A DNA stretch of 64,000 bases, taken from Bradyrhizobium sp. JYMT SZCCT0428 (GTDB lineage: Bacteria > Pseudomonadota > Alphaproteobacteria > Rhizobiales > Xanthobacteraceae). Positions 49,431 through 57,684 of this stretch are shown in pieces; the stretch's first letter is position 1; each line of letters starts with the position of its first letter. The notes beneath the pieces were generated by a model. That model worked only from the letters and a program-made list of their open reading frames with translations, had not been told where the DNA came from and searched no databases. Location: contig NZ_JAFCLS010000021.1 in NCBI RefSeq assembly GCF_018131075.1, forward strand, positions 1 through 64,000. Direction: 5' to 3'. A program made the translations under genes and the position numbers.

Positions 49431-50402
49431 ATGCTCGCATTCATTGCCCAGCGCATAGGCAAGGCCGTCATCGTCCTGCTGGCCATCGTCGTCCTGAACT
49501 TCTTCCTGATCCGGATGGCGCCGGGCGATCCGGCACTGGTGATGGCCGGCGAAGCCGGTGCCAGCGACCAGATTTTCCTGACCCAGCTCCGCGAGAAATT
49601 CGGCCTCGACAAGCCGCTTCCGGTGCAGCTCTACCTTTACGTCAAGGGCATCGTCAGCCTGGATCTCGGCTTCTCCTTCCGCCAGCAGATGCCGGTCTCG
49701 AAACTGATTATGGACCGCCTTCCGGCCACGCTGCTGCTGACCGGCACGGCGTTCGCGATATCGCTCGCCTTCGGCGTCCTGTTCGGAACGCTGGCGGCGC
49801 GCCGCGCCGGCAGCTGGACCGATACCGCCATCACAGTGCTGGCGCTGATCTTCTACGCCACGCCGCTATTCTGGGTCGCGCTGATGGCGATTCTGCTGTT
49901 CTCGGTGACGATGGATTGGCTGCCGAGCTTTGGCTACGAGACGGTGGGTGCTGGTTACACCGGGCTCGCTCACGTGCTGGATGTCGGCGCCCATCTGATC
50001 ATGCCGGCGACGACGATCGGCCTGTTCTTCATGGCCACCTACGCCCGCATGACCCGCGCCTCGATGCTCGAGGTCAAGCGGCTCGACTTCGTCAAGACCG
50101 CGCGCGCCAAGGGGCTGCGCGATGCCGTGATCCAGCGCCGCCACGTGCTGCGAAACGCGCTGCTGCCCGTGGTCACGCTGGCCGGATTGCAGGCGGGCAC
50201 GCTGGTCGGCGGCGCCGTGCTGACCGAAACCGTATTCGCCTGGCCCGGCATCGGCCGGCTGATGTACGAGGCGCTGCTGCAGCGCGACTACAATCTGCTG
50301 CTCGGCGTCTTCGTGGTTTGCTCGGCAATGGTGCTGGCCTTCAACCTGATCACCGACCTGATCTACCGCTCGGTGGATCCCCGCATCGAGTTCGCCGCAT
50401 GA
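49431..50402 (+). CDS. ABC transporter permease, DppB type
   Basis: A 323-residue inner-membrane permease. The first helix is at residues 7-30 (IGKAVIVLLAIVVLNFFLIRMAPGDPA, a DppB hallmark). The EAA loop is DFVKTARAKGLRDAVIQRRHVLRNALLP near 220-248, and the segment AWPGIGRLMYEALLQRDYNLLLG is also typical. Its stop overlaps the DppC start (ATGA). Confidence 0.9.
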   Translation: MLAFIAQRIGKAVIVLLAIVVLNFFLIRMAPGDPALVMAGEAGASDQIFLTQLREKFGLDKPLPVQLYLYVKGIVSLDLGFSFRQQMPVSKLIMDRLPATLLLTGTAFAISLAFGVLFGTLAARRAGSWTDTAITVLALIFYATPLFWVALMAILLFSVTMDWLPSFGYETVGAGYTGLAHVLDVGAHLIMPATTIGLFFMATYARMTRASMLEVKRLDFVKTARAKGLRDAVIQRRHVLRNALLPVVTLAGLQAGTLVGGAVLTETVFAWPGIGRLMYEALLQRDYNLLLGVFVVCSAMVLAFNLITDLIYRSVDPRIEFAA

Positions 50403-51238
50403 GACAGTTTTGGCGAACGATGTTGCGCAATCCCGGCGGCCTGATCGGCCTCGTGATCCTGACTGTCGCGATCGTAATTGCCGTGTTCGGTCCCCTGCTG
50501 TTTCCGACCTCGCCCTGGCGCATGGTGCAGCGGCCGTTCCTGCCGCCGTTCACGCTGGCCGGGCTGCCGCTCGGCACCGACGCGCTCGGTCGCGACGTGA
50601 TGGCGGGCATCATCTATGGCGCCCGCGTCTCGCTGCTGGTCGGGCTCGTCTCGACGCTGGCGGCGCTTGCGGTCGGCATTCCCGTTGGCGCTGCGGCCGG
50701 CTATTTCGGCGGCCGGATCGGCGACGCCCTGATGCGCTTCACGGAGTTCTTCCAGACCGTGCCGAGCTTTGCGCTGGCGATCGTGCTGGTCGCCGTGCTG
50801 CAGCCGTCGATCGTCTCGATCGTGATTGCGATTGCCATCGTCAGCTGGCCACCGGTGGCGCGGCTGGTTCGCGGCGAGGTCTTGTCGCTGCGCACCCGCG
50901 AATATGTCCAGGCCGCGATCGTGACCGGGCAGACCAACAGCTGGATCATCTGGCGAGAGATCCTGCCCAATGCCCTCTCCCCGGTGATCGTGCTGGCGTC
51001 GCTGATGGTCGCCACCGCGATCCTGCTCGAATCCTCGCTGTCGTTTCTCGGGCTTGGCGATCCCAATTTGATGTCTTGGGGCTACATGGTCGGCGCCGGC
51101 CGCACCGTCATTCGCCAGGCCTGGTGGATCACGGTGTTTCCCGGCGTCGCCATCCTGATCTCGGTGCTGGCGCTGAACCTGATCGGCGAAGGCCTCAACG
51201 ATGCGCTCAACCCGCGTCTCAACAAGGACGGGCGCTGA
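50399..51238 (+). CDS. ABC transporter permease, DppC type
   Basis: A 279-residue permease with an N-terminal cytoplasmic lead (RQFWRTMLRNPGGLIGLVIL) and the DppC signature PLGTDALGRDVMAGIIYGARVSL near residues 57-80. The EAA loop is REYVQAAIVTGQTNSWIIWREILPNALSP near residue 165. ATG 50399 overlaps the DppB stop; the frame upstream to 49916 is shadow of DppB. The ATPase gene begins 2 bp after its stop. Confidence 0.9.
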   Translation: MRQFWRTMLRNPGGLIGLVILTVAIVIAVFGPLLFPTSPWRMVQRPFLPPFTLAGLPLGTDALGRDVMAGIIYGARVSLLVGLVSTLAALAVGIPVGAAAGYFGGRIGDALMRFTEFFQTVPSFALAIVLVAVLQPSIVSIVIAIAIVSWPPVARLVRGEVLSLRTREYVQAAIVTGQTNSWIIWREILPNALSPVIVLASLMVATAILLESSLSFLGLGDPNLMSWGYMVGAGRTVIRQAWWITVFPGVAILISVLALNLIGEGLNDALNPRLNKDGR

Positions 51239-51240
51239 GC

Positions 51241-52857
51241 ATGTCTGACGCCGCCGTAGTTATCAAAGACCTCAAGCTGGCCCTGCCGCCCGGCAGCGAC
51301 CGCTCTTACGCCGTGGACGGCGTTTCGTTCGAGCTCACCGCCGGCAAGATCCTTTGCGTCGTCGGCGAATCCGGCTCGGGCAAGTCGATGTGCGCGCATG
51401 CCCTGATGGGCCTCTTGCCGGACACCGTGATCGCCGAGGCCGGCGAGATCAGCTTTGGCGGCCAAAACCTGCTGACCCTCGACGCGGATGGCTGGCTGGG
51501 CTTGCGCGGCCGCCGCGTTGCGATGGTGTTCCAGGAGCCGATGACGGCGCTCAACCCCTTGATGCGGATCGGCGACCAGATCGCCGAGATGTTCGAGGCG
51601 CATGGCCTGCTCACGCCGAAGGAGCGAAGACAGAAAGCGGTGAGCCTGCTGCGCGAGGTCGGCCTTCCCGACCCCGACCGCAGCGTGCGCGCCTATCCGC
51701 ACCAGCTCTCCGGCGGCCAGCGGCAACGCGCGATGATCGCGATGGCATTGGCGCTCGAACCGACGGTACTGGTAGCCGACGAGCCGACGACCGCGCTCGA
51801 CGTCACCACGCAGGCGAAGATCCTCAAACTGATCCGCGACCTGCAAAGCAGCCGCAACATGGCTGTCATGTTCATCACCCATGATTTCGGCGTCGTCACT
51901 GATATCGCCGATCGCGTCGTCGTGCTCCAGCACGGCAAGGTGGTCGAACAGGGCGCGGCAGACGAGGTGCTGCAGCGTCCGCAACATCCGTATACAAGGG
52001 CGCTGCTCGCAGCCGTTCCGAAGCTGCAGCCGCCGGCGCGCGTTTCCCGGCTCGATCGGCCGAAGGTGGTCGAGGTGATCGGTATCGAAAAGACCTATGT
52101 CAGCGGCGGCGGCTGGTTTCAGCCGACCCGCAGCGTCCAGGCCGCCAAGGAAGTCAGCTTTGACATTTTTCAGGGCGAGACGCTCGGGCTGGTCGGCGAA
52201 TCCGGTTCCGGCAAATCGTCCATCGCGCGCCTGATCATGCGGCTGATCGAGCCGGATCGCGGCACCGTCCGGCTCGGCGAAACCGACCTGACGCGCATCA
52301 ACGGAAAAACGCTGCGCGAGCAGCGCAAGCGCATCCAGATGGTGTTTCAGGATCCGTTCGCGTCGCTCAATCCGCGCCGCAAGGTCGGCAACATCATCAC
52401 CGATGGCCCGATCGCGCACGGCGCGGAGCCTGCGGCGGCGCGACAACGCGCCCATGAGTTGCTGAGTCTGGTCGGCCTCAATGCGAGTGCGATGGAACGT
52501 TTTCCGCACGAATTCTCCGGCGGCCAGCGGCAGCGGATCGGAATCGCGCGGGCGCTTGCGCTCGATCCGGAAATCCTGGTGGCCGATGAGGCCGTCTCCG
52601 CGCTCGACGTCTCCGTGCAGGCGCAGGTTCTGAACCTGCTCGAAGACCTCAAGACGCGCCTTGGGCTGTCGATGCTGTTCATCACCCATGATTTGCGGGT
52701 GGCAGCCCAGATCTGCGACCGCATCGCGGTGATGCAGCGCGGGTCCATCGTCGAGCTCAGGCCTGCCGCGGCGCTGTTCTCCGCTCCCGAGCACCCCTAT
52801 ACGCAGGAGCTTCTTGCTGCGGTGCCCGGCCAGATATCATCTTCCAAGGCGGCGTAA
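51241..52857 (+). CDS. fused double ABC ATPase (DppD-DppF type)
   Basis: A 538-residue protein with two complete ATPase cassettes in tandem. The first has Walker A GESGSGKSM near residue 40, signature LSGGQRQRAMIA and Walker B VADEPTTALD. The second, from about residue 280, has Walker A GESGSGKSS, signature FSGGQRQRIGIA and VADEAVSALD. Such fusions supply both ATP sites of a Dpp/Opp importer from one chain. The Walker-B glutamate is E in the first (DEPTTALD) and in the second (DEAVSALD), so both sites appear active. It begins 2 bp after the DppC stop. Confidence 0.9.
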   Translation: MSDAAVVIKDLKLALPPGSDRSYAVDGVSFELTAGKILCVVGESGSGKSMCAHALMGLLPDTVIAEAGEISFGGQNLLTLDADGWLGLRGRRVAMVFQEPMTALNPLMRIGDQIAEMFEAHGLLTPKERRQKAVSLLREVGLPDPDRSVRAYPHQLSGGQRQRAMIAMALALEPTVLVADEPTTALDVTTQAKILKLIRDLQSSRNMAVMFITHDFGVVTDIADRVVVLQHGKVVEQGAADEVLQRPQHPYTRALLAAVPKLQPPARVSRLDRPKVVEVIGIEKTYVSGGGWFQPTRSVQAAKEVSFDIFQGETLGLVGESGSGKSSIARLIMRLIEPDRGTVRLGETDLTRINGKTLREQRKRIQMVFQDPFASLNPRRKVGNIITDGPIAHGAEPAAARQRAHELLSLVGLNASAMERFPHEFSGGQRQRIGIARALALDPEILVADEAVSALDVSVQAQVLNLLEDLKTRLGLSMLFITHDLRVAAQICDRIAVMQRGSIVELRPAAALFSAPEHPYTQELLAAVPGQISSSKAA

Positions 52858-52860
52858 ACG

Positions 52861-53796
52861 ATGCGTTGTGCGCTCGTCAGCAGCAGCCTCGATATCAGAG
52901 GCTACCTCGGAACAGAATTCGCCCGCATCGCCGACCGCATCGAAATCGTCGATCATCGCCGCAACGGGTCCGACGCGGACATCAGCCTTGCGATCGCGTG
53001 GCACCCGCCGGCAGACGCTTTCGAGCGTTACCCGAACCTGAAGGCGGTCTGTTCGCTCGGTGCCGGCGTCGACAATATTGTCGCCTGCCCGAGCCTGCGG
53101 CCGGATATCGACGTCGTTCGCATCGTCGATCCCCTGCAGGCGCAAACGATGTCAGGCTTTGTCATCTGGCATGTGATCTCGCATCAGCGGCGTTTTGCAA
53201 CTTATCTGGCCCAGCAGCGTGACGGAATCTGGAAGCGCCTCCCGCAGCGTGCCGCGCAGGACGTACCGGTCGGCATCCTCGGTTACGGCGAAATCGGCCA
53301 GCGCGTTGCCGCCGATCTGGCGCAGCTCGGTTTCCCCGTCATGGTGTGGAGCCGGACGGCGAAGCCGACGCCCGCCTCCGTCCGGGGATTCCATGGCCCC
53401 ACCGGCCTCGCCGCCATGCTCGGCGAAACCGAGGTGCTGGTGAACCTGCTGCCGCTGACGCAGGAGACCCAGGGCATCCTCAACGCAAAACTGTTCGCCC
53501 GCATGCGCCGCGGCGGCTATCTCATCCAGGTCGGACGCGGCGAACATCTGGTCGATGCTGACCTGCTGGCCGCGCTGGCGAGCGGTCAGCTCGACGGCGC
53601 CGCGCTCGACGTGTTTGCGGCCGAACCGCTGGCGCTGGCACATCCATTCTGGCATCATCCCAAAATCGTCGTGACGCCGCACGACGCCTGCGAAGTCCGG
53701 GTCGAGGCCGTTGCGACCACGGTCGTCGCAACCGCCGACGCGATACAAACCGGCCGACGGCCGCCAAACGCCATCGACCGCCAACGCGGCTATTGA
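52861..53796 (+). CDS. 2-hydroxyacid dehydrogenase, GhrA-like
   Basis: A 311-residue NAD(P)H-dependent D-2-hydroxyacid dehydrogenase. The Rossmann motif is GILGYGEIGQRVAADLAQLG near residues 138-157. Catalytic Arg lies in INAKLF...VGRGEHLVD, Glu follows in DVFAAEPL, and the His is in HPFWHHPKIVVTPHDA near 270. It would reduce glyoxylate or hydroxypyruvate, or oxidise the reverse. It starts 3 bp after the ATPase gene, so it is part of the operon. Confidence 0.88.
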   Translation: MRCALVSSSLDIRGYLGTEFARIADRIEIVDHRRNGSDADISLAIAWHPPADAFERYPNLKAVCSLGAGVDNIVACPSLRPDIDVVRIVDPLQAQTMSGFVIWHVISHQRRFATYLAQQRDGIWKRLPQRAAQDVPVGILGYGEIGQRVAADLAQLGFPVMVWSRTAKPTPASVRGFHGPTGLAAMLGETEVLVNLLPLTQETQGILNAKLFARMRRGGYLIQVGRGEHLVDADLLAALASGQLDGAALDVFAAEPLALAHPFWHHPKIVVTPHDACEVRVEAVATTVVATADAIQTGRRPPNAIDRQRGY

Positions 53797-53838
53797 CCGG
53801 TCGCACGCCCCAGGGATCACGGCCTAAAGGACACTGCG

Positions 53839-54903
53839 GTGCCAGACTCCTCTCCCGCGACTGACGCGGCACATCCGATCGATGGCCTGCGCGCCGCGTC
53901 AAGCATTCCGGAATCGCTTGCCAAGCAACTGGCGGCCGAACATTACGGCTTGCCCGTCACGGTGCGTCGCCTCGACAGCGAGCGCGACCAGAATTTCCGG
54001 CTGCGGACGCCTGACGGACGCGAATATGTGCTGAAGATCGCGAACCCCACGGAGGATCGCGCGGTTACGAATCTGCAGACCGAAGCCCTGGTGCAGCTGG
54101 CCGCCGCCGACCCCGGCCTGCCGGTGCCGCGCATCTTCCCGGCGTTGAACGGCGCCAACGAACTCGAGATCGGCTTCGATGACGGCTCGACGCGGGTCGT
54201 GCGTCTCTTGTCGTTTCTTGCCGGAACGCCCTTTCACACCGTCGAGAGTTCAACGGCGCTGCGGCGCGACTTGGGCCAATGTGCCGCACGGATGGCGCGT
54301 GGCCTACGCGACTTCCGGCATCCCGGCGCCAACCACAAGCTGCTGTGGGACCTTCAGCACGCCGCCGAATTGCGTCCATTGATCGACGCCGTCCCGGCCG
54401 ACCGGCGCACCCTCGTCGAGCGCACCCTCGACCGGTTCGAGACTGACGCGCTTCCGGTGCTGTCGGGCCTGCCCAAACAGCCGCTTCACAACGATCTCAA
54501 CCCGCACAACATCGTCGTCGATTCCGCCAACAGCGAGCGCATTGCGGGAATCATCGACTTTGGCGACATGACGTCGACCGCCCGGGTCGTCGACCTCGCC
54601 GTGACCGCGGCGTACCAGGTCGTCGATGGCAACGATCCGCTCGCGCCCGCCTGCGATATGATCGCGGCTTACCATGGGATTACGCCGCTCGACGGAATCG
54701 AATTCGAGATCCTGTTCGATCTGATCGCGACGCGCATGGTGATGACCATCGTCATCAGCAGCTGGCGGGCCATCCGCTATCCCGGGAATCGGGACTATAT
54801 TCTACGCAACAATCCGGCGGCCTGGGGCAGACTGCAGCGAATCGCTGGTATTCCCCGGGCTCAGGCCCGGCAGCAGATTCAGTCTGCCTGCAACTCGGAG
54901 TAA
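53839..54903 (+). CDS. small-molecule kinase, hydroxylysine-kinase-like (APH fold)
   Basis: A 354-residue phosphotransferase of the aminoglycoside-kinase fold. The ATP-site Lys66 is in YVLKIANP, the catalytic loop is LHNDLNPHNIVVD with Asp219, and the metal Asp240 is in GIIDFGDM. The catalytic motif has HND where most members have HGD. The GIIDFGDM segment and C-terminal part resemble hydroxylysine kinase (AGPHD1/HYKK) more than choline or homoserine kinases. GTG 53839 has AAAGGAC upstream. The aminotransferase starts 3 bp after its stop. Together they resemble the kinase-phospholyase pair that breaks down hydroxylysine or phosphoethanolamine. Confidence 0.82.
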   Translation: MPDSSPATDAAHPIDGLRAASSIPESLAKQLAAEHYGLPVTVRRLDSERDQNFRLRTPDGREYVLKIANPTEDRAVTNLQTEALVQLAAADPGLPVPRIFPALNGANELEIGFDDGSTRVVRLLSFLAGTPFHTVESSTALRRDLGQCAARMARGLRDFRHPGANHKLLWDLQHAAELRPLIDAVPADRRTLVERTLDRFETDALPVLSGLPKQPLHNDLNPHNIVVDSANSERIAGIIDFGDMTSTARVVDLAVTAAYQVVDGNDPLAPACDMIAAYHGITPLDGIEFEILFDLIATRMVMTIVISSWRAIRYPGNRDYILRNNPAAWGRLQRIAGIPRAQARQQIQSACNSE

Positions 54904-54906
54904 CCG

Positions 54907-56190
54907 ATGTCCACCAACCATGAGACTGCTTCGGCCAACGACTTGATCGCACGGCGCAAGCGCCTGCTCGGACCGGCCTACCGGCTGTTCTACGAACAAC
55001 CCGTGCAATTCGTCCGCGGCGAAGGCGTGTGGCTCTACGATCCCGCAGGGAATGCCTATCTCGACGCCTACAACAATGTCGCGTCGGTCGGCCACTCGCA
55101 TCCCCACGTCGTGCAGGCGATCGCGCGGCAGGCTGCGGTGCTGAACACCCATACGCGCTATCTGCACGAGACCGTGCTCGATTACGCCGAAAAGCTTCTC
55201 GCCACCTTCCCGGCCGAGATCAGCCAGATCATGTTTACCTGCACCGGCAGCGAGGCCAACGACCTTGCACTGCGCGTGGCCCGCACCTGCACCGGCGGCA
55301 CCGGCTTCATCGTGACGGAAACCGCCTATCACGGCGTCACCAGCGCGCTGGCCGAGCTGTCACCTTCGCTCGGGCTGCCGCTGGCAAAGGACAGCCACGC
55401 CCGGCTGGTACCGGCGCCACGTTCTGCCGGCGACGACACCGGCGAGACCTTTGCGCGGCACGTGCGCGGCGCGCTCGACGACATGAAGAAAAACGGCATT
55501 CGCCCGGCCGGACTGTTGGTCGATACCATCTTCTCCAGCGACGGCGTGTTCGCCGATCCCGCAGGCTTCCTGCGCCCCGCGGTCGAAGCGGTGCGTGCGG
55601 CCGGCGGCATCTTTATCGCCGACGAGGTGCAGCCCGGTTTCGGCCGCACCGGCGAGCAGATGTGGGGTTTTGCCCGCCACGGTCTCATTCCCGATCTGGT
55701 CACGATGGGCAAGCCGATGGGCAATGGCCATCCGGTCGCCGGCATGGCGGCGCGACCGGAAGTGCTGGCCGAGTTCGGCGCGCGCTCACGCTACTTCAAC
55801 ACTTTTGGCGGCAATCCCGTCTCGGCGGGGGCCGGAATAGCCGTGCTCGAAGTGATCGAGTCCGAAGGCTTGCTTGCGAATGCACAGCGCGTCGGCGGCT
55901 ATCTGCGTGAACAGTTTCGGCAGCTGCAGGCGCGCCATCCATTGATATCAGAGGTGCGCGGCGCCGGATTGTTCTTTGGCGTGGAACTGCGGCACAGCGG
56001 AACGGCGGGGACGCCGGCCGCCAGCGAGACCGCGGCCATTGTCAACATGCTGCGCGAGCGGCACGTGCTGATCAGCGCCGCCGGGCCGCAAGCCAATGTT
56101 CTCAAGATCCGGCCGCAGCTGGTGTTCACCACCGAGCACGCCGACGTGCTGGTCGAGAAACTCGATCAGGTTTTGCAGGCGCTGAAATAG
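54907..56190 (+). CDS. class III aminotransferase, AGXT2L/phospholyase-like
   Basis: A 427-residue PLP enzyme. The PLP lysine is Lys269 (TMGKPMGNGHP), Asp239 (IADEVQPGFGR) binds the pyridine N, and the TCTGSEAND motif near 113 completes the site. The N-terminal pattern YEQPVQFVRGEGVWLYDPAGNAYLDAYNNVASVGHSHPHVV and LNTHTRYLHETVLDYAEKL closely follow the AGXT2L1/AGXT2L2 group, which are ammoniophospholyases acting on phosphoethanolamine or 5-phosphohydroxylysine rather than transaminases. It is directly coupled to the kinase gene, supporting a lyase role on its phosphorylated product. Activity as a plain aminotransferase remains possible. Confidence 0.85.
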   Translation: MSTNHETASANDLIARRKRLLGPAYRLFYEQPVQFVRGEGVWLYDPAGNAYLDAYNNVASVGHSHPHVVQAIARQAAVLNTHTRYLHETVLDYAEKLLATFPAEISQIMFTCTGSEANDLALRVARTCTGGTGFIVTETAYHGVTSALAELSPSLGLPLAKDSHARLVPAPRSAGDDTGETFARHVRGALDDMKKNGIRPAGLLVDTIFSSDGVFADPAGFLRPAVEAVRAAGGIFIADEVQPGFGRTGEQMWGFARHGLIPDLVTMGKPMGNGHPVAGMAARPEVLAEFGARSRYFNTFGGNPVSAGAGIAVLEVIESEGLLANAQRVGGYLREQFRQLQARHPLISEVRGAGLFFGVELRHSGTAGTPAASETAAIVNMLRERHVLISAAGPQANVLKIRPQLVFTTEHADVLVEKLDQVLQALK

Positions 56191-56201
56191 CCGCAAAGCA
56201 A

Positions 56202-57449
56202 CTAGGTAAGCGCGCGGACCGCCTTGAAACCGTGCGAGGCTGCCTCCAGCGCCGCGTCGATATCGGCAGCCTGATGGGCCGACGACAGGAACATGTTGTG
56301 CACGGGATGAAAGAACGCGCCGTGACGCAGGGCCGCTGAGCAGAACGCCCGGCCCTTCTTCACATCCGGATCGGCGTCGAACAGCATCAGCGGCATCTGT
56401 GGCGGGCCGCTCTGCCGGATTGCGATGCCGTGCTGGTTCGCCAACGACGCCAGCCCCTCGCGCAGCCGCAAGCCCATGGTGCGGATATGCCCGGGCACAT
56501 CGGTTTCCCGCGCGATCCGCAGCGTCGTCCGTGCCGCTGCCATCGCCACGGTGCCGCACCAGAACGAGCCTGTGACGAACACCTTTGTTGCCGCCTCGCG
56601 GAATTTGTCATTGCCGGTCACGGCTGCCAGCGCATAGCCATTGGCGATCGCCTTGCTCCAGGCCGCGAGATCCGGCCGCACGCCGTGCGCCTCCCAGCTT
56701 CCCCTGATATCGAGCCGCAGCCCGGTGCGCACCTCGTCGAGAATGAGCGCGGCGTCCACCGCGTCGCACGCGGCGCGTGCAGCGGCGGCGAATTCGCGCG
56801 TCGGCAATTCGAGATCGCGGGCGATGTCATGCCGGAAGCCGGTGACCAGGATCGCAGCAAGATCCTTTCCCGCCTCATCGACCGCCGCCTGCAGGCTTGC
56901 AACGTCGTTATATTCGAAGTGCAGCAGGTGCGCGCGGTCTTCGCTGGTGACGCCGGCCACGCTCGGCGAACACCATGGCAGCGCGCCGTGATAGCTGCCC
57001 TTGGCGACCAGCACCTTGCGTCGACCGGTGCCGGCCCGCGCGATGGTCACACTGGCCGTGGTCGCGTCACCGCCGTTCTTCTGGAACATCGCCCAGTCCG
57101 CATGCGGCACCATTGCGACGAAATCTTCGGCCAGATCCACCATCACCGCGCCCGGCCCGTTCAGACAATCGCCCAGAGCAGCCTGCGCCTCGGCCGCCGC
57201 CTGCACTTCGGGGTGGCGATGGCCGAGCAGCACCGGCCCCCAGCTGCACATGAAGTCGATATATTCGCGCCCGTCGACGTCGCGCACCCGGCATCCCTCG
57301 GCGGAGGCGAAGAACTGCGGATAGCCTTCCGGCAGCCGCGCGGCGTTGAGATGTCCCCACATGCCGCCGGGCACCACGCGCTCGGCTCGCGCCCGCAACA
57401 TCGCATCCGCGCTCTGCGCTTCGCTCAATACCGCTGCTGGCTTGTTCAT
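56202..57449 (-). CDS. glutamate-1-semialdehyde aminotransferase-like (HemL fold) PLP enzyme
   Basis: A 415-residue class III PLP enzyme. Lys266 (AWSKAIANGYAL) is the PLP lysine, and Asp238 (LILDEVRTGLRL) binds the ring. The N-terminal RAERVVPGGMWGHLNAARLPEGYPQFFASAEGCRVRDVDGREYIDFMCSWGPVLLGHRHP is of the GSA-aminomutase type. Usual GSAM has GGVNSPVR; here GGMWGHLN, so heme synthesis is unlikely and a catabolic transaminase or lyase is more probable. ATG 57449 starts the domain; the frame to 57710 is not coding. It converges on the AGXT2L-like gene and diverges from the acylase gene. Confidence 0.85.
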   Translation of the reverse strand: MNKPAAVLSEAQSADAMLRARAERVVPGGMWGHLNAARLPEGYPQFFASAEGCRVRDVDGREYIDFMCSWGPVLLGHRHPEVQAAAEAQAALGDCLNGPGAVMVDLAEDFVAMVPHADWAMFQKNGGDATTASVTIARAGTGRRKVLVAKGSYHGALPWCSPSVAGVTSEDRAHLLHFEYNDVASLQAAVDEAGKDLAAILVTGFRHDIARDLELPTREFAAAARAACDAVDAALILDEVRTGLRLDIRGSWEAHGVRPDLAAWSKAIANGYALAAVTGNDKFREAATKVFVTGSFWCGTVAMAAARTTLRIARETDVPGHIRTMGLRLREGLASLANQHGIAIRQSGPPQMPLMLFDADPDVKKGRAFCSAALRHGAFFHPVHNMFLSSAHQAADIDAALEAASHGFKAVRALT

Positions 57450-57684
57450 GGCGTCCTCTTGTGTGCGCTTATTGTTTTTCTCGCGTGCCGCAGACGTGGT
57501 GGCTCCCCGCTTCGATGAAGGGGGCGGCTCCATCCCGCCATCAAAGCATCGCACGCGAATAACGGCAAGATGCCGACGCAGCGAACCCGTTCCGGCGCAG
57601 CTATCAGGCATGGCTTTGCATGCGCGCATGCGTATGATGCGTCCGTCGCAAGAACAACAAATCAGAAAAACCCGGGAGCGCCCT

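Noticed and set aside
49916..50398. Extension of the DppC frame, and likewise of the ATPase frame at 50410-51240
   Set aside because: Both are antisense-like shadows within the preceding permease genes; overlap junctions define the starts.
57481..57558. Inverted TCGCGTGC/GCACGCGA pair before the acylase gene
   Set aside because: The arms are 62 bp apart and short; could be chance in GC-rich DNA, though looping cannot be excluded.
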